Notes: a model not told the origin generated them from the sequence alone. Counted from the first letter of the stretch, positions 8,165-17,726 are shown. The stretch: DNA of 64,000 nucleotides from Halorhabdus tiamatea SARL4B (GCF_000470655.1 NC_021921.1:434001-498000), one strand, 5' to 3'. Made by a program: numbers and translations.

Positions 8165-8572
8165 TCACTCGTCGTCGGCCGGCGCTTGTGCCGTGTCGTC
8201 GACGACGACGGCGTAGCCGAACCCGGTCGCGATCAGGAACAGACCACTGAGGACCAGAAAGAGGCCGCCGACGGCGGCGAACAGGACGGCAGACCGCGCG
8301 AGTGGGGCGAGAAAGACGAGCGTGAAGCCGGCCGCCCCCGAGAGTGAGCCGACGCCAGTCCGGTATCGGCCCTCAGTCGCCGCGTATAGCCCCCACGTCC
8401 CCAGGCCGATCGCGGCGGCGGCAGCCACGACGCTGAGTAACTCGTAGCCACCGATTCGAATGGTCGCGCCCACGGCGTGGACGCTTGCGGCGACGATGCC
8501 AGCGAAGACGAGGGCGATCCCGCCGATCACCGGTTCGGCGGCCATCCAATCGTCTGACTCACGAGTAGTCAC
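8165..8572 (-). CDS. Four-helix membrane protein of unknown function
   Basis: 135 residues starting at a GTG; an ATG at 8545 would give 126 residues and a start nearer the first helix. Four hydrophobic segments are visible (about residues 14-31, 42-62, 78-96 and 98-121) with a short acidic C-terminal tail. No catalytic motif or recognisable family. It is convergent with hmgA. Composition is that of a genuine haloarchaeal integral membrane protein. Confidence 0.65.
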   Translation of the reverse strand: MTTRESDDWMAAEPVIGGIALVFAGIVAASVHAVGATIRIGGYELLSVVAAAAAIGLGTWGLYAATEGRYRTGVGSLSGAAGFTLVFLAPLARSAVLFAAVGGLFLVLSGLFLIATGFGYAVVVDDTAQAPADDE

Positions 8573-8749
8573 GTCTCCGTGTACACGGCCGCCCCTCTTG
8601 AAACTGTGCGATCCCGGAGTGGGTCGCTGGGACTCCGAACACCTTCACTTTCACCGGGCGCGGACGGCTGAGCGGTTTATGTCCCGTCCGCGAAGGAACA
8701 CTCGGCGGCCGTCGGCGAGCACCGACGGGCGTCTCCAGGAGTGAAAGAC

Positions 8750-8869
8750 ATGGCCACAGACGACGATTCGATCCCCGGACGCGTCCAGCCCTGGCTCGGC
8801 ATGATCAAGCGGGCGTTGACGATCCTGCTGCTCGCTTGCGGCGTGCTCCGAGCACTCGGAATCGCATAG
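8750..8869 (+). CDS. Possible 39-aa single-helix membrane microprotein
   Basis: A 39-codon frame: an acidic, Pro-containing N-terminus (MATDDDSIPGRVQPWL) followed by one hydrophobic helix (about residues 22-38) and an immediate stop. A purine-rich GGAGTGA sequence stands just before the ATG and can act as a ribosome binding site. It sits between a divergent membrane-protein gene and the convergent DUF5817-like gene. Real small haloarchaeal proteins look like this, but conservation is untested. Confidence 0.45.
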   Translation: MATDDDSIPGRVQPWLGMIKRALTILLLACGVLRALGIA

Positions 8870-8874
8870 CGCAG

Positions 8875-9399
8875 TCAAACGAGTCGATACGTTCCGCGAC
8901 TTTCGCTGACGTCACCGGCCTGGACCAGCGACTGGAGCGCTCGCTGGGTGTAGCCCTCGGGAACCCCACGCTCGGCGGCGTATTCGACAATCGAGTCCTC
9001 GTCCGGATCGTCGAGTTCAGCGAGTGCTTCACGGACGATCTCCTCGCGACTGGTCGATCCGCCGGTCCCTTCCGTGGCGCGTCGTCCAGCCTCGAACGCG
9101 GCGTCGCTGTCGACGCCCTTCGATTCGAGATATTCGTCGTCGCCGATCACCGCCTCGGACACCTCCGCCTCCATCTCGGCGTAGGAATCTAACCCATCGA
9201 ACGCCTCGCCCAGATCCTGGCGTTCGGCAAGCATCGCGGCGCGGGCTTGCCGTGCGGCGTCGGCAGTTTCGGTCTGTGCGAACTTCCGCAGGAGGTCGAA
9301 CTGCCGACGTTTGCCACATCGTGGACACTGCGAGGTTTCGGGTCGCCCTTCGATCACCCACAGCGCGCTGCACTCCGTACAGCCGACCACCGAGTACAT
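8875..9399 (-). CDS. Zinc-ribbon protein (DUF5817-like)
   Basis: 174 residues from the ATG at 9399 (a GTG at 9408 would add three residues and overlap the upstream gene). The N-terminus MYSVVGCTECSALWV...SQCPRCGKRR holds a CxxC-x(n)-CxxC zinc ribbon; a helical, acidic middle follows, and the last 60 residues resemble a small winged-helix domain (SREEIVREALAELDD... ending SESRGTYRLV). The family is, from memory, haloarchaeal DUF5817. It may be a nucleic-acid-binding protein. It lies 5 bp after the GNAT gene in the same orientation, so the two form an operon. Confidence 0.75.
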   Translation of the reverse strand: MYSVVGCTECSALWVIEGRPETSQCPRCGKRRQFDLLRKFAQTETADAARQARAAMLAERQDLGEAFDGLDSYAEMEAEVSEAVIGDDEYLESKGVDSDAAFEAGRRATEGTGGSTSREEIVREALAELDDPDEDSIVEYAAERGVPEGYTQRALQSLVQAGDVSESRGTYRLV

Positions 9400-9404
9400 G
9401 CTCG

Positions 9405-9872
9405 TCACGTCCGACCGGGGGCGCTTGAATCCTCCGCTCGGTCGATCGATTTGGCCATTTTCACATGTGTGATACCAGCTTCCTCGAACTCGTCGCTTTC
9501 CTGTTCGTAGCCCAGGTGTTCGTAGAACTCGACGACGCGAACCTGGCCGTGGAGGGTGAGTCGCTCCAGGCCCTCCCGCCTGGCCTCGGCCTCGACGGCG
9601 TCCATGAGTTGTCGGCCGAGTCCCTGGCCGCGGTGAAACCCGAGAACAGCCAGGCGTTCGACCTTGCCGATGCCGTCTTCTGGTTCACGCAATCGTGTGG
9701 CACCGACCGGTTCGTCGTCGGCGTAGGCGACGAAGTGCGTAGCTGTATCCTCGTGCTCGTCGATCTCGATAGCAGGATCGACGCCCTGTTCCTCGACGAA
9801 AACGGCAAAGCGGACGTCGTAGGCGTCCTCACGGTCGCCGTCGACTTCGATCCGATAATCGGTATTGTCCAT
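9405..9872 (-). CDS. GNAT-family N-acetyltransferase (ElaA-like)
   Basis: 155 residues with the GNAT core: an N-terminal FAVFVEEQGVD (seen in ElaA-type members), HFVAYADDEPVGATRL, then RLAVLGFHRGQGLGRQLM, where R-G-Q-G-L-G is the acetyl-CoA pyrophosphate loop, and VVEFYEHLGYE near the end. It transfers an acetyl group from acetyl-CoA to an unknown amine. First gene of a two-gene unit with the DUF5817-like protein. Confidence 0.88.
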   Translation of the reverse strand: MDNTDYRIEVDGDREDAYDVRFAVFVEEQGVDPAIEIDEHEDTATHFVAYADDEPVGATRLREPEDGIGKVERLAVLGFHRGQGLGRQLMDAVEAEARREGLERLTLHGQVRVVEFYEHLGYEQESDEFEEAGITHVKMAKSIDRAEDSSAPGRT

Positions 9873-10012
9873 CGTTGTGAGTGACGGAGGTACTCCACCG
9901 AAGCCAAAGGGCGTTGCGTTCGAACGAGTGCGAGAAGGGTCGCTGGAACGGCCGTCTTACGCCATCTCTTCGATGTTCTGGCGGCTACGCCGCCAGAGCC
10001 CGAGAGACTGGT

Positions 10013-11290
<1,278 letters not shown>

Positions 11291-11486
11291 ATCCCGATCC
11301 TCGCCCGTGGTCCACAAAGGCCTGCCGCTTTCCGCGAGAATCACGCTTCCGGCACGCCTTTCCGCGATTCCGTCTTCGGCTGTGACTTCCCGGACGACGG
11401 CGACGGACTCCTCAGCCGACAGATTTTCGATCAGAAGGGGCCGCGAACGACAGACATTTCATCCGTGGCTGTCCGAACAGTGACAC

Positions 11487-12143
11487 ATGCCTGACGACAA
11501 CGCTGCTCGGTCGACACGCCGGGCGTTTATCGGGGGGCTTGCGATCGCGGGGACGGCTGGCCTCGCCGGCTGTTCGGCCCTGTCCGGCGACGACGACGGT
11601 ATACCGACGATCACCGTCGACCCGGAGACCGAGACCCTCCCGACGCCCGTTCGCGGTGATCCGGACGCCGACGTGACGGTCGCTGCCTTCGAGGACTACG
11701 CCTGTGGCCACTGTGCGACCTACGTCCTCGAGCACCTCCCCTCCATCGTGAACGACTACGTCGAACCGGGCGTGATCCGCTACGAGCATTACGACTTCCC
11801 GCTGCCGCTCTCTCAGGAGTCCCTGCGGGCCCCCAGCGCTGCTCGGGCCGTTCAGGATACGGTCGGACTCGACGCCTACTGGGAGTTCTCTCATGCCCTG
11901 TTCGAGAACCAGGGCCGACTCGGTCTCTCGCTGTACGAGGAACTGGCGAGTGAGGTCGGCGCGGATCCAGCGGTCGTTCGGGCGGCGGCCGAAGAACGGC
12001 GCTACGACCCGACGGTCGCCGAGAGCAGACAGTACGGACTGCAGCGGGGGGTCGAGGCGACGCCGACGGTGATCGTCAACGGTACCGTACTCGACAGTTA
12101 CGCCGCCGACGTGATTGCCCAGGCGATCGAGGCCGAGCGCTGA
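11487..12143 (+). CDS. DsbA-family thiol oxidoreductase, Tat-exported lipoprotein
   Basis: 218 residues. The N-terminus carries a twin-arginine signal (STRRAFIGGLAIAGTAGLAGC) whose L-A-G-C is a lipobox, so the mature protein should be anchored outside the membrane at Cys29. The thioredoxin fold follows with AFEDYACGHCATYV (active site CGHC, about residue 72) and EATPTVIVNG with the cis-proline. It probably forms or isomerises disulfides in exported proteins. The substrate of the Tat system fits with tatA at the window start. Confidence 0.9.
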   Translation: MPDDNAARSTRRAFIGGLAIAGTAGLAGCSALSGDDDGIPTITVDPETETLPTPVRGDPDADVTVAAFEDYACGHCATYVLEHLPSIVNDYVEPGVIRYEHYDFPLPLSQESLRAPSAARAVQDTVGLDAYWEFSHALFENQGRLGLSLYEELASEVGADPAVVRAAAEERRYDPTVAESRQYGLQRGVEATPTVIVNGTVLDSYAADVIAQAIEAER

Positions 12144-12186
12144 GCGTTCCGAAACCGGCTAACCGCTCGGTCGCATTTCTCCGGAC

Positions 12187-12723
12187 ATGCAAGACGAACC
12201 CGCGGTCGTCGTGCTCCGACTGGGCCACCGACCCGGCCGAGACGAGCGAATGACGACCCACGTCGGACTCACGGCGCGCGCCCTCGGTGCTGACCGCCTG
12301 CTTCTCGAGTCTGTGGCCGAAGGCCGCCGGGAGACGATCGACGATATCACCGACCGCTTTGGCGGCCCCTTCGAGGTCGAGATCACCGACTCGCCGCTCG
12401 GTCGGCTCCGATCCTGGAAGGGGCCGATCGTCCATCTCACGATGTATGGCCAACCGGTCCAGCGCGTCGAAGACGAAATTCGGGCGAGCCATCGCGAGGA
12501 GCCGCTGTTAGTCGTCGTTGGCGCGGAGAAAGTCCCCTTCGAGGTGTACGATCGCGCCGACTGGAACCTCGGCGTGACCAACCAGCCCCACTCCGAGATC
12601 GCCGCCCTCGCCGTCTTTCTCGATCACCTGTTCGACGGGCGCGAACTCGATAGAGAGTGGACGGACGCAGAGAAGCGCGTCATTCCGAAGGAGACCGGCA
12701 AACGCGTCGAGGACGTCGAATAG
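12187..12723 (+). CDS. trm56: tRNA (cytidine(56)-2'-O)-methyltransferase aTrm56
   Basis: 178 residues, usual for this archaeal SPOUT enzyme. Signature segments: VVVLRLGHRPGRDERMTTHVGLTARALGA at the N-terminus (RLGHR-x2-RD-R), then VHLTMYGQP, and the knotted SAM site LLVVVGAEKVPFEVYDRADWNLGVTNQPHSE. It methylates C56 in the T-loop of tRNAs using SAM. It follows the DsbA-like gene by 43 bp, with no clear reason to think them functionally linked. Confidence 0.93.
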   Translation: MQDEPAVVVLRLGHRPGRDERMTTHVGLTARALGADRLLLESVAEGRRETIDDITDRFGGPFEVEITDSPLGRLRSWKGPIVHLTMYGQPVQRVEDEIRASHREEPLLVVVGAEKVPFEVYDRADWNLGVTNQPHSEIAALAVFLDHLFDGRELDREWTDAEKRVIPKETGKRVEDVE

Positions 12724-12748
12724 TGGACGACGTGGCGAGCGCTGGGCC

Positions 12749-12826
12749 CCCTCAACTGGCGTGACACGCTCGCGCCCTCAACTGGCGTGACACGCTCGCG
12801 CCCTCAACTGGCGTGACACGCTCGCG
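12749..12826. repeat. Perfect tandem repeat, 3 x 26 bp, before tfe
   Basis: Three identical 26-bp units at 12749-12774, 12775-12800 and 12801-12826. Each contains GCGTGACACGC, an inverted repeat with 5-bp arms around one base. The array fills the gap between trm56 and the tfe promoter, ending about 16 bp before the tfe TATA element. It could be a triple operator, a set of transcript hairpins ending trm56 transcription, or recent slippage. The units are identical, so the array is recent or actively maintained. Confidence 0.9.
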
Positions 12827-12840
12827 CCCATCGTTCGGTG

Positions 12841-12848
12841 AATTTAAA
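12841..12848 (+). promoter_or_regulatory. TATA box of tfe (leaderless start)
   Basis: AATTTAAA about 29 bp upstream of the ATG at 12874. With the usual 24-26 bp spacing, transcription would begin at or within a few bases of the start codon. This decides against the in-frame GTG at 12838, which would lie inside the promoter. Confidence 0.65.
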
Positions 12849-12873
12849 CGAGTCACCGCCCCATGGATACGTA

Positions 12874-13398
12874 ATGGCTTTTGAGGAATACCTCGAGGAC
12901 CCCGTCATACAGAAGTACCTCCACGAACTCGTGGGACCGACGGGCATGCCGGTCGCGGCCGCACCGCCCGACGGCGAAGTCACCGACGAGGAACTCGCCG
13001 AGGAACTCGGGCTGGAACTCAACGATGTCCGCCGGGCGCTGTTCATTCTCTACGAGAACGACCTGGCGAGTTACCGCCGGCTCAGAGACGAGGACTCGGG
13101 GTGGTTGACGTATCTCTGGACTTTCGAGTACGACAACATCCCCGAACAACTCGAATCGGAGATGTACGACCTCCACGCGGCCTTAGACGAGCGTCGGGAG
13201 TACGAACTCGACCACGAGTTCTACCTGTGTGAGAACTGTGGCATCCGCTTCGAGTTCGGCGACGCGATGGACTACGGCTTCGAGTGTCCGGACTGTGGCT
13301 CGTCGCTCGAAGCGATGGAGAACACCGCGCTCATCGACTCGATGGACGAACGCATCGACGAACTCGAGAGCGAACTCAACCTGGACATCGAAACCTGA
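12874..13398 (+). CDS. tfe: Transcription factor E (TFIIE-alpha homologue)
   Basis: 174 residues. The winged helix fills residues 1-100 (MAFEEYLEDPVIQKYL, GMPVAAAPPDGEVTDEELAEELGL, DVRRALFILYENDLASYRR), followed by a linker helix and a zinc ribbon with FYLCENCGIRFEF and GFECPDCGSS. TFE joins the archaeal pre-initiation complex with TBP and TFB and helps open the promoter. The ATG at 12874 is preferred to the GTG at 12838 because the TATA box lies between them. It is translationally coupled to the next gene through TGATG. Confidence 0.96.
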   Translation: MAFEEYLEDPVIQKYLHELVGPTGMPVAAAPPDGEVTDEELAEELGLELNDVRRALFILYENDLASYRRLRDEDSGWLTYLWTFEYDNIPEQLESEMYDLHAALDERREYELDHEFYLCENCGIRFEFGDAMDYGFECPDCGSSLEAMENTALIDSMDERIDELESELNLDIET

Positions 13399-14087
13399 TG
13401 GTCGTCCTCGCAACCAAGTGCTACGTCGACGGCGACGCACGCGACCGAGCACTCGACTCGCTGGGCTCGCTACTTGCGAACGACCTCGGCGAACTCGACG
13501 TCGAATACGAGCTCGGGCTCCGTGAGGACGACTTCCCGTCGGTGACCGTCACCGGACCTGACGCCGCGGTGGCCCGAAACCTCCTGCGGGAGGCGTACGG
13601 CGAGATCACCCCGCATCTCACCCCCGAAGAGACGTACGTCGGGACGCTCGAATCCTGGGACGACGACGGGTTCGTCCTCGACGCCGGCCGGCCCGTCCGG
13701 ATCCCGGCCGACGAGATCGGGCTGGGACCGGGAACGCCAGAACAAATCCGGACGCGTTTCGGTCTCGTCCAGCACCTGCCGCTCCGGTTCGTCTGTCTCG
13801 CCGACGGCGACGGTGAGACGCCGCCGACGGGCCGACTGGCCGACGACGAGCGCGACCGCCTCTACGAGTGGACCCGGCGAGAAGGACGACTCAACGTCAA
13901 CAGCGCAACCCGCGCGGAGGTGCGGGCGACGCTCAACCGCGCCGGCCACGCACAGGATATCGTCACCGTCGAGCGCCTCGGGTTGCTCGAACAGAGCGTC
14001 GTCTGCCGGGAGGGAACCGATCCGCCCGGCCTACTCGCCAGCGTGGGTGAGTACCTCCCCGCCGAACTGCTCGCTGTCGTGCCATGA
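13398..14087 (+). CDS. DUF2110-family protein
   Basis: 229 residues from the ATG at 13398, which overlaps the tfe stop codon. The sequence begins MVVLATKCYVDGDARDRALDSL. The middle (about residues 75-110) reads like a small beta-barrel (EETYVGTLESWDDDGFVLD), and the C-terminal half has helix-hairpin-helix-like features (RLNVNSATRAEVRATLNRAGHAQDIV). Conserved linkage to tfe in haloarchaea suggests a role near transcription or RNA, which is inference. The family number is from memory. Confidence 0.8.
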   Translation: MVVLATKCYVDGDARDRALDSLGSLLANDLGELDVEYELGLREDDFPSVTVTGPDAAVARNLLREAYGEITPHLTPEETYVGTLESWDDDGFVLDAGRPVRIPADEIGLGPGTPEQIRTRFGLVQHLPLRFVCLADGDGETPPTGRLADDERDRLYEWTRREGRLNVNSATRAEVRATLNRAGHAQDIVTVERLGLLEQSVVCREGTDPPGLLASVGEYLPAELLAVVP

Positions 14088-14842
14088 ACGCTCGAACGCG
14101 TCTCTTGCTGGGAATCGTCGGTCTCGTCGGCTTGCTCGCGTTAGCGGGCTGTCTCTCGCCGGTCAGCGACGCCGACCTCGCCGAGAACGCCACCTACGAC
14201 TGGGAGGCAGACGCGAACGCGTCCTACCGGCTCTACGCCGGCAACTACACGGCTGTCGTCGATATCCAGGACCGCGAGTCTCTCGAACTGTTCCTGCCGG
14301 ACGGACTCGGCTCGCGACAGGCGATCCCGATTTCGGGACTCAAGTTCCGGTATCCCAACGGGACGGTGGCGAACGACTCGGTGTACGAGGTGTCGACGGG
14401 GCGCTCGGAAGTCGTGCTCGAACCGCCCGTCTCGAACGGGACGGTCGCGTTCACGGCCCGGCGGTCCGGTTCTGACTTCCGGACGCGAGTCCTCGTCGAG
14501 GGGACCCACGAGGTGGCGTTGCCGCCGAACAAGCGCGTCGGCCTGCCGGTCTTCTCGCGAGTCGTGCCCGGCGACTACGAGACCGGACGGGTCGGGGATC
14601 GCACGATAATCTCCTGGAACTCGATCGACCGAGACCTGATCACGATTCAGACGTACCTCGAGCGCGACCTCCTGCTGTTCGGCGGGATCGTCGTGATCGC
14701 GCTGGTCGTCGGCGCGTTCGGACTGGTGTATTACCGCCGGGAGATCGCCAAACTCCGTACGGAACGCGAGGAACTTGGTTTGGACGTCGACCAGGACGAA
14801 GACGACCCGCGGGACCGCGGTCCACCGCCAGGGATGCGGTAG
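14084..14842 (+). CDS. Membrane-anchored lipoprotein (DUF5803-like)
   Basis: 252 residues. A hydrophobic N-terminus ends in LALAGC, a lipobox; a beta-rich extracellular domain with many N-x-T/S sequons follows (ENATYDW, DANASY, GNYTAV, NGTVAND), then one membrane helix at about 202-222 and a charged, Pro-rich cytoplasmic tail. Both ends are thus membrane-attached. Its start overlaps the DUF2110 gene by 4 bp, so it is the third gene of the tfe operon. Function unknown; the DUF number is from memory. Confidence 0.78.
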   Translation: MNARTRLLLGIVGLVGLLALAGCLSPVSDADLAENATYDWEADANASYRLYAGNYTAVVDIQDRESLELFLPDGLGSRQAIPISGLKFRYPNGTVANDSVYEVSTGRSEVVLEPPVSNGTVAFTARRSGSDFRTRVLVEGTHEVALPPNKRVGLPVFSRVVPGDYETGRVGDRTIISWNSIDRDLITIQTYLERDLLLFGGIVVIALVVGAFGLVYYRREIAKLRTEREELGLDVDQDEDDPRDRGPPPGMR

Positions 14843-14940
14843 GCCAGCGCGCTACTGAAATCGAGACGATGGCGCGGCCGTCTCCCTGAAACGAACCGAA
14901 CAGGCGTCACCTCTTTGGTCGCCGGGTGCCCAATCGCAGT

Positions 14941-15636
14941 ATGCGCGTGGCGTTGCTCACTGTCGGTGACGAAATTCTCGCGGGGGACACCGTCAATACA
15001 AACGCGGCCTGGCTCGCCGAACAGGTGACCGACCGCGGTGTCGACGTCGAGCGGATCACGGTCGTACCCGACCGAACAGCCGACATCGCCGAGGCGATCG
15101 AGGCGTTCCGGACGCGATACGACGCGGTGATCGTGACGGGTGGGATCGGTCCGACGCACGACGACGTGACGATGGACGCCGTCGCCGCCGCCTTCGACGT
15201 CGCCCTCGTCGAAGACCAGGCCGCGCTCGACTGGCTCGCCGAACACCGGGAGTACGCTCGCGAGGATCTCGCCGATGGGACGGCCGCGATTCCAGCCGGT
15301 GCCCGGATGATTCCCAATCGCGAAGGGGTCGCACCGGGATGCGTGCTCGCGAACGTCTACGTCTTCCCGGGCGTCCCTGCTGAGATGAAAGCGATGTTCG
15401 AGGCGGTCGCCGACGATTTCTCGGGTGCGGATCGACACGTCGAGGTCGTCCACGTCGACGAACCCGAGAGCGCCCTGCTTGATCGGATCGAGACGCTCGA
15501 CGAGCGCTTCGAGGTGACGGTCGGCAGCTATCCCGGCGAGACAGTGCGGATCAAACTCTCGGGCCGGGATCAGGACGCAGTCGAACGCGCGACAGCGTGG
15601 CTCCGCGAGCGGGTCGAGCTGGCGGACTCGGTGTGA
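14941..15636 (+). CDS. Molybdopterin-binding-domain protein (CinA N-terminal type)
   Basis: 231 residues from the ATG at 14941. MRVALLTVGDEILAGDTVNTNAAWLAE and VIVTGGIGPTHDDVTMDAVA are the hallmarks of the MoaB/MogA/CinA fold, and the domain continues with GVAPGCVLANVYVFPGVPAEMKAMF. The C-terminal deamidase domain of bacterial CinA is absent; instead a short alpha/beta extension follows, as in archaeal stand-alone members. It may act on an ADP-ribose-like nucleotide or molybdopterin; the reaction is not known for this form. Confidence 0.88.
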   Translation: MRVALLTVGDEILAGDTVNTNAAWLAEQVTDRGVDVERITVVPDRTADIAEAIEAFRTRYDAVIVTGGIGPTHDDVTMDAVAAAFDVALVEDQAALDWLAEHREYAREDLADGTAAIPAGARMIPNREGVAPGCVLANVYVFPGVPAEMKAMFEAVADDFSGADRHVEVVHVDEPESALLDRIETLDERFEVTVGSYPGETVRIKLSGRDQDAVERATAWLRERVELADSV

Positions 15637-15639
15637 GTG

Positions 15640-15756
15640 TCACCGGGCGAGATACCGCCACCACGAAAGCGCGAGGACGATACTGCCGAGTCCGACGACT
15701 GCGCCGGCGACGTTGATCAGCGTCGTATCGACTGCCCCGGAAAGCGGCGTGAGCAT
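15640..15756 (-). CDS. Membrane microprotein, 38 aa
   Basis: A 38-codon frame, MLTPLSGAVDTTL followed by a hydrophobic helix (about residues 14-31) and a WWRYLAR end. A CTTAAAA box (15781-15787, minus strand TTTTAAG) is centred 28 bp upstream of the ATG, the spacing of a leaderless haloarchaeal promoter, which supports a real gene. It is convergent with the CinA-like gene, with only 3 bp between the stop codons. Function unknown. Confidence 0.65.
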   Translation of the reverse strand: MLTPLSGAVDTTLINVAGAVVGLGSIVLALSWWRYLAR

Positions 15757-15780
15757 GACGCGATCTACCACCCCGCGGCA

Positions 15781-15787
15781 CTTAAAA
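15781..15787 (-). promoter_or_regulatory. TATA box of the 38-aa membrane protein gene
   Basis: On the minus strand TTTTAAG, centred 28 bp upstream of the start codon at 15756. Transcription would begin at or next to the ATG. This is the main support for the small gene. Confidence 0.5.
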
Positions 15788-15806
15788 GGAAGCGCTGCTA
15801 CAGCAC

Positions 15807-15830
15807 GTGCCGGAACTCACTGTCCGGCAC
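15807..15830. repeat. Inverted repeat between the small membrane gene and dnaJ
   Basis: GTGCCGGA (15807-15814) and TCCGGCAC (15823-15830) form a perfect 8-bp inverted repeat with an 8-nt loop. It lies in the divergent promoter region, about 80 bp upstream of dnaJ. It may be a regulator site for the chaperone gene; no second copy was noticed upstream of dnaK or grpE. Confidence 0.5.
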
Positions 15831-15910
15831 AGTCGGCTTCGCGACCGGTTCCCGCGATATCCCCAACCCGGTCTTTTGAAGTGTCTCAATCGCCTATCCA
15901 CGGCTAACGA

Positions 15911-17074
15911 ATGAGCGAGGACTTCTACGACGTACTCGGTGTCTCCCGGGATGCGAGTGAGGAGGAGATCCAGGAGGCCTACCGTGAGAAGGCACGCCAG
16001 TACCACCCGGACGTCAGCGACGACCCCGACGCAGAAGAGAAGTTCAAGCAGGCCAAGAAGGCAAAGGAAGTCCTGACCGACGACGAGAAACGGCAGGCCT
16101 ACGACCGGATGGGCCACGAGCGCTTCGAACAGGCAGAAAAGCGCGGTGGCTTCGACGACCGCGGCGGGAGAGGCGGTGCCGGCGGTCGACGCGCCGGTGG
16201 CGATCCCTTCGGCGGCGGGGGCTTCGGGAGCGTCGAGGACATCTTCGACCAGTTCTTCGGCGGTGGTGGCGGTGGCCGACGCCGGGATCGACCGCGGCAG
16301 GGCCAGGATCTCAAGACGCGCCTCTCGATCGACCTCGAAGAGGCCTACGACGGTGTCGAGAAGCAGTTCACCGTCACCCGGCCCGAGTCCTGTCCCGACT
16401 GCGACGGCGAGGGACATCCGCCAGACGCCGACTCGCGGACCTGCCCCGAGTGTGAGGGTCGCGGCCAGGTCACGCGCGTCCAGCGGACGCCGATGGGCCG
16501 CGTCCAGCAGACGACGACCTGCTCGCGGTGTGAGGGAGAGGGAACCCTCTACGAGGAGACGTGTTCGACCTGCGGCGGCGACGGCGTGGTGCGAAACGAG
16601 GCGACCCTCAGCGTCGACGTCCCGGCGGGCATCCGTGACGGCCAGACTCTCCGGATGGAACGCGAGGGCGCGCCCGGCGAGAACGGCGGGCCGAACGGCG
16701 ACCTCCTCATCGAGGTCGAGATCGAGGATCACGACGACTTTGCGCGCGACGGCGACGACCTCCGCTACACCGCGCCGATCACGTTCCCGCAGGCTGCGCT
16801 CGGCGATACGATCGAGATCCCGACCTTCGACGGTGCTGTGGAGTTCGACGTCCCGGCCGGTACCCAGAGCGGCGAGACCTTCCGCCTCGAAAGCAAGGGG
16901 ATGCCTCGCCTGCGCCGGCGCGGGCAGGGCGACTTGCTGGTGACGGTCCAGGTCTATACGCCCGAATCCCTCAACGAGGACCAGCGCGAGGCGCTCGAGG
17001 ACTTCGCGGAGGCCAGCGGCGAGGAGATCGACGTCGAACAGGGCTTTTTCGACCGGCTGAAGCGTTCGTTGTGA
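15911..17074 (+). CDS. dnaJ: Chaperone DnaJ (type I Hsp40)
   Basis: 387 residues with all type I domains: the J domain (residues 1-70, EDFYDVLGVSRDASEEEIQEAYREKARQYHPDV with HPD), a Gly/Phe-rich linker (about 78-118), four CxxCxGxG-type zinc repeats (SCPDCDGEG, TCPECEGRG, TCSRCEGEG, TCSTCGGDG; about 158-220), and the C-terminal substrate domains. It delivers clients to DnaK and stimulates its ATPase. Unlike the common grpE-dnaK-dnaJ order, dnaK and grpE lie over 40 kb away in this window. Confidence 0.97.
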   Translation: MSEDFYDVLGVSRDASEEEIQEAYREKARQYHPDVSDDPDAEEKFKQAKKAKEVLTDDEKRQAYDRMGHERFEQAEKRGGFDDRGGRGGAGGRRAGGDPFGGGGFGSVEDIFDQFFGGGGGGRRRDRPRQGQDLKTRLSIDLEEAYDGVEKQFTVTRPESCPDCDGEGHPPDADSRTCPECEGRGQVTRVQRTPMGRVQQTTTCSRCEGEGTLYEETCSTCGGDGVVRNEATLSVDVPAGIRDGQTLRMEREGAPGENGGPNGDLLIEVEIEDHDDFARDGDDLRYTAPITFPQAALGDTIEIPTFDGAVEFDVPAGTQSGETFRLESKGMPRLRRRGQGDLLVTVQVYTPESLNEDQREALEDFAEASGEEIDVEQGFFDRLKRSL

Positions 17075-17102
17075 CGGTGACGCGGTGGCGCGGCGGTCCG
17101 CG

Positions 17103-17675
17103 TCAATCGACGACGCGCCAGAGATACAGCGACGCGATCGACCGGTAGGGTCGCCACCGTTCGGCCCGTTCGACCATCGCGGCCCGGTCCATCTCGTCGT
17201 CGAAAACGGCCCACATCCCCTTTCGGATCCCCAGATCCTCGACCGGGAAGACGTCTTCGCGTCCCAGCCCGTAGACCAGAAACATCTTCGCCGTCCAGGG
17301 CCCGATTCCGGTGATCTCGGTCAGTTCGGCGACGACCTCGCCGTCTGTGTGCTCGGCGAAATAATCCCGAGAGTAGCCGCGTTTCTCGAAGGCGACGGCG
17401 ACGTTGCGGATCGTCTCGGCCTTCCGTTCTGAGAGCCCGACGTCGGCCAGTGCGTCGATCGAGGGAGCCCGTAGCGAGGATGGCTCGACGGTGAAGCGCT
17501 CGAACAATCGCTCCCGGATGGCGTCGGCTGACGCGATCGAGAGCTGCTGGCGAACGATCGAGACGACGAGTCGCTCGAAGGGGTCCCGAGCGGGCTCGAG
17601 CGTGAGTTCGCCGTGCTCGGCGACCAGTGGCTTTATGCCAGGGTCGTCCCGGAGGATATCGTGGGGGTCGCTCAC
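17103..17675 (-). CDS. DNA-3-methyladenine glycosylase (AlkA-type, HhH-GPD)
   Basis: 190 residues. The HhH-GPD fold is clear: ERLVVSIVRQQLSIASADAI, LSERKAETIRNVA, the hairpin LTEITGIGPWTAKMFLVYGLG, and FPVEDLGIRKG, whose Asp is the usual catalytic residue. It removes alkylated bases such as 3-methyladenine from DNA, starting base excision repair. No iron-sulfur cluster cysteines are present, which separates it from Nth/MutY. Convergent with dnaJ. Confidence 0.9.
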   Translation of the reverse strand: MSDPHDILRDDPGIKPLVAEHGELTLEPARDPFERLVVSIVRQQLSIASADAIRERLFERFTVEPSSLRAPSIDALADVGLSERKAETIRNVAVAFEKRGYSRDYFAEHTDGEVVAELTEITGIGPWTAKMFLVYGLGREDVFPVEDLGIRKGMWAVFDDEMDRAAMVERAERWRPYRSIASLYLWRVVD

Positions 17676-17726
17676 GGTCGAGGGAAGCCAGGGCGCAGAG
17701 AAATTGGTTGCGAAACGTGACGCCGA

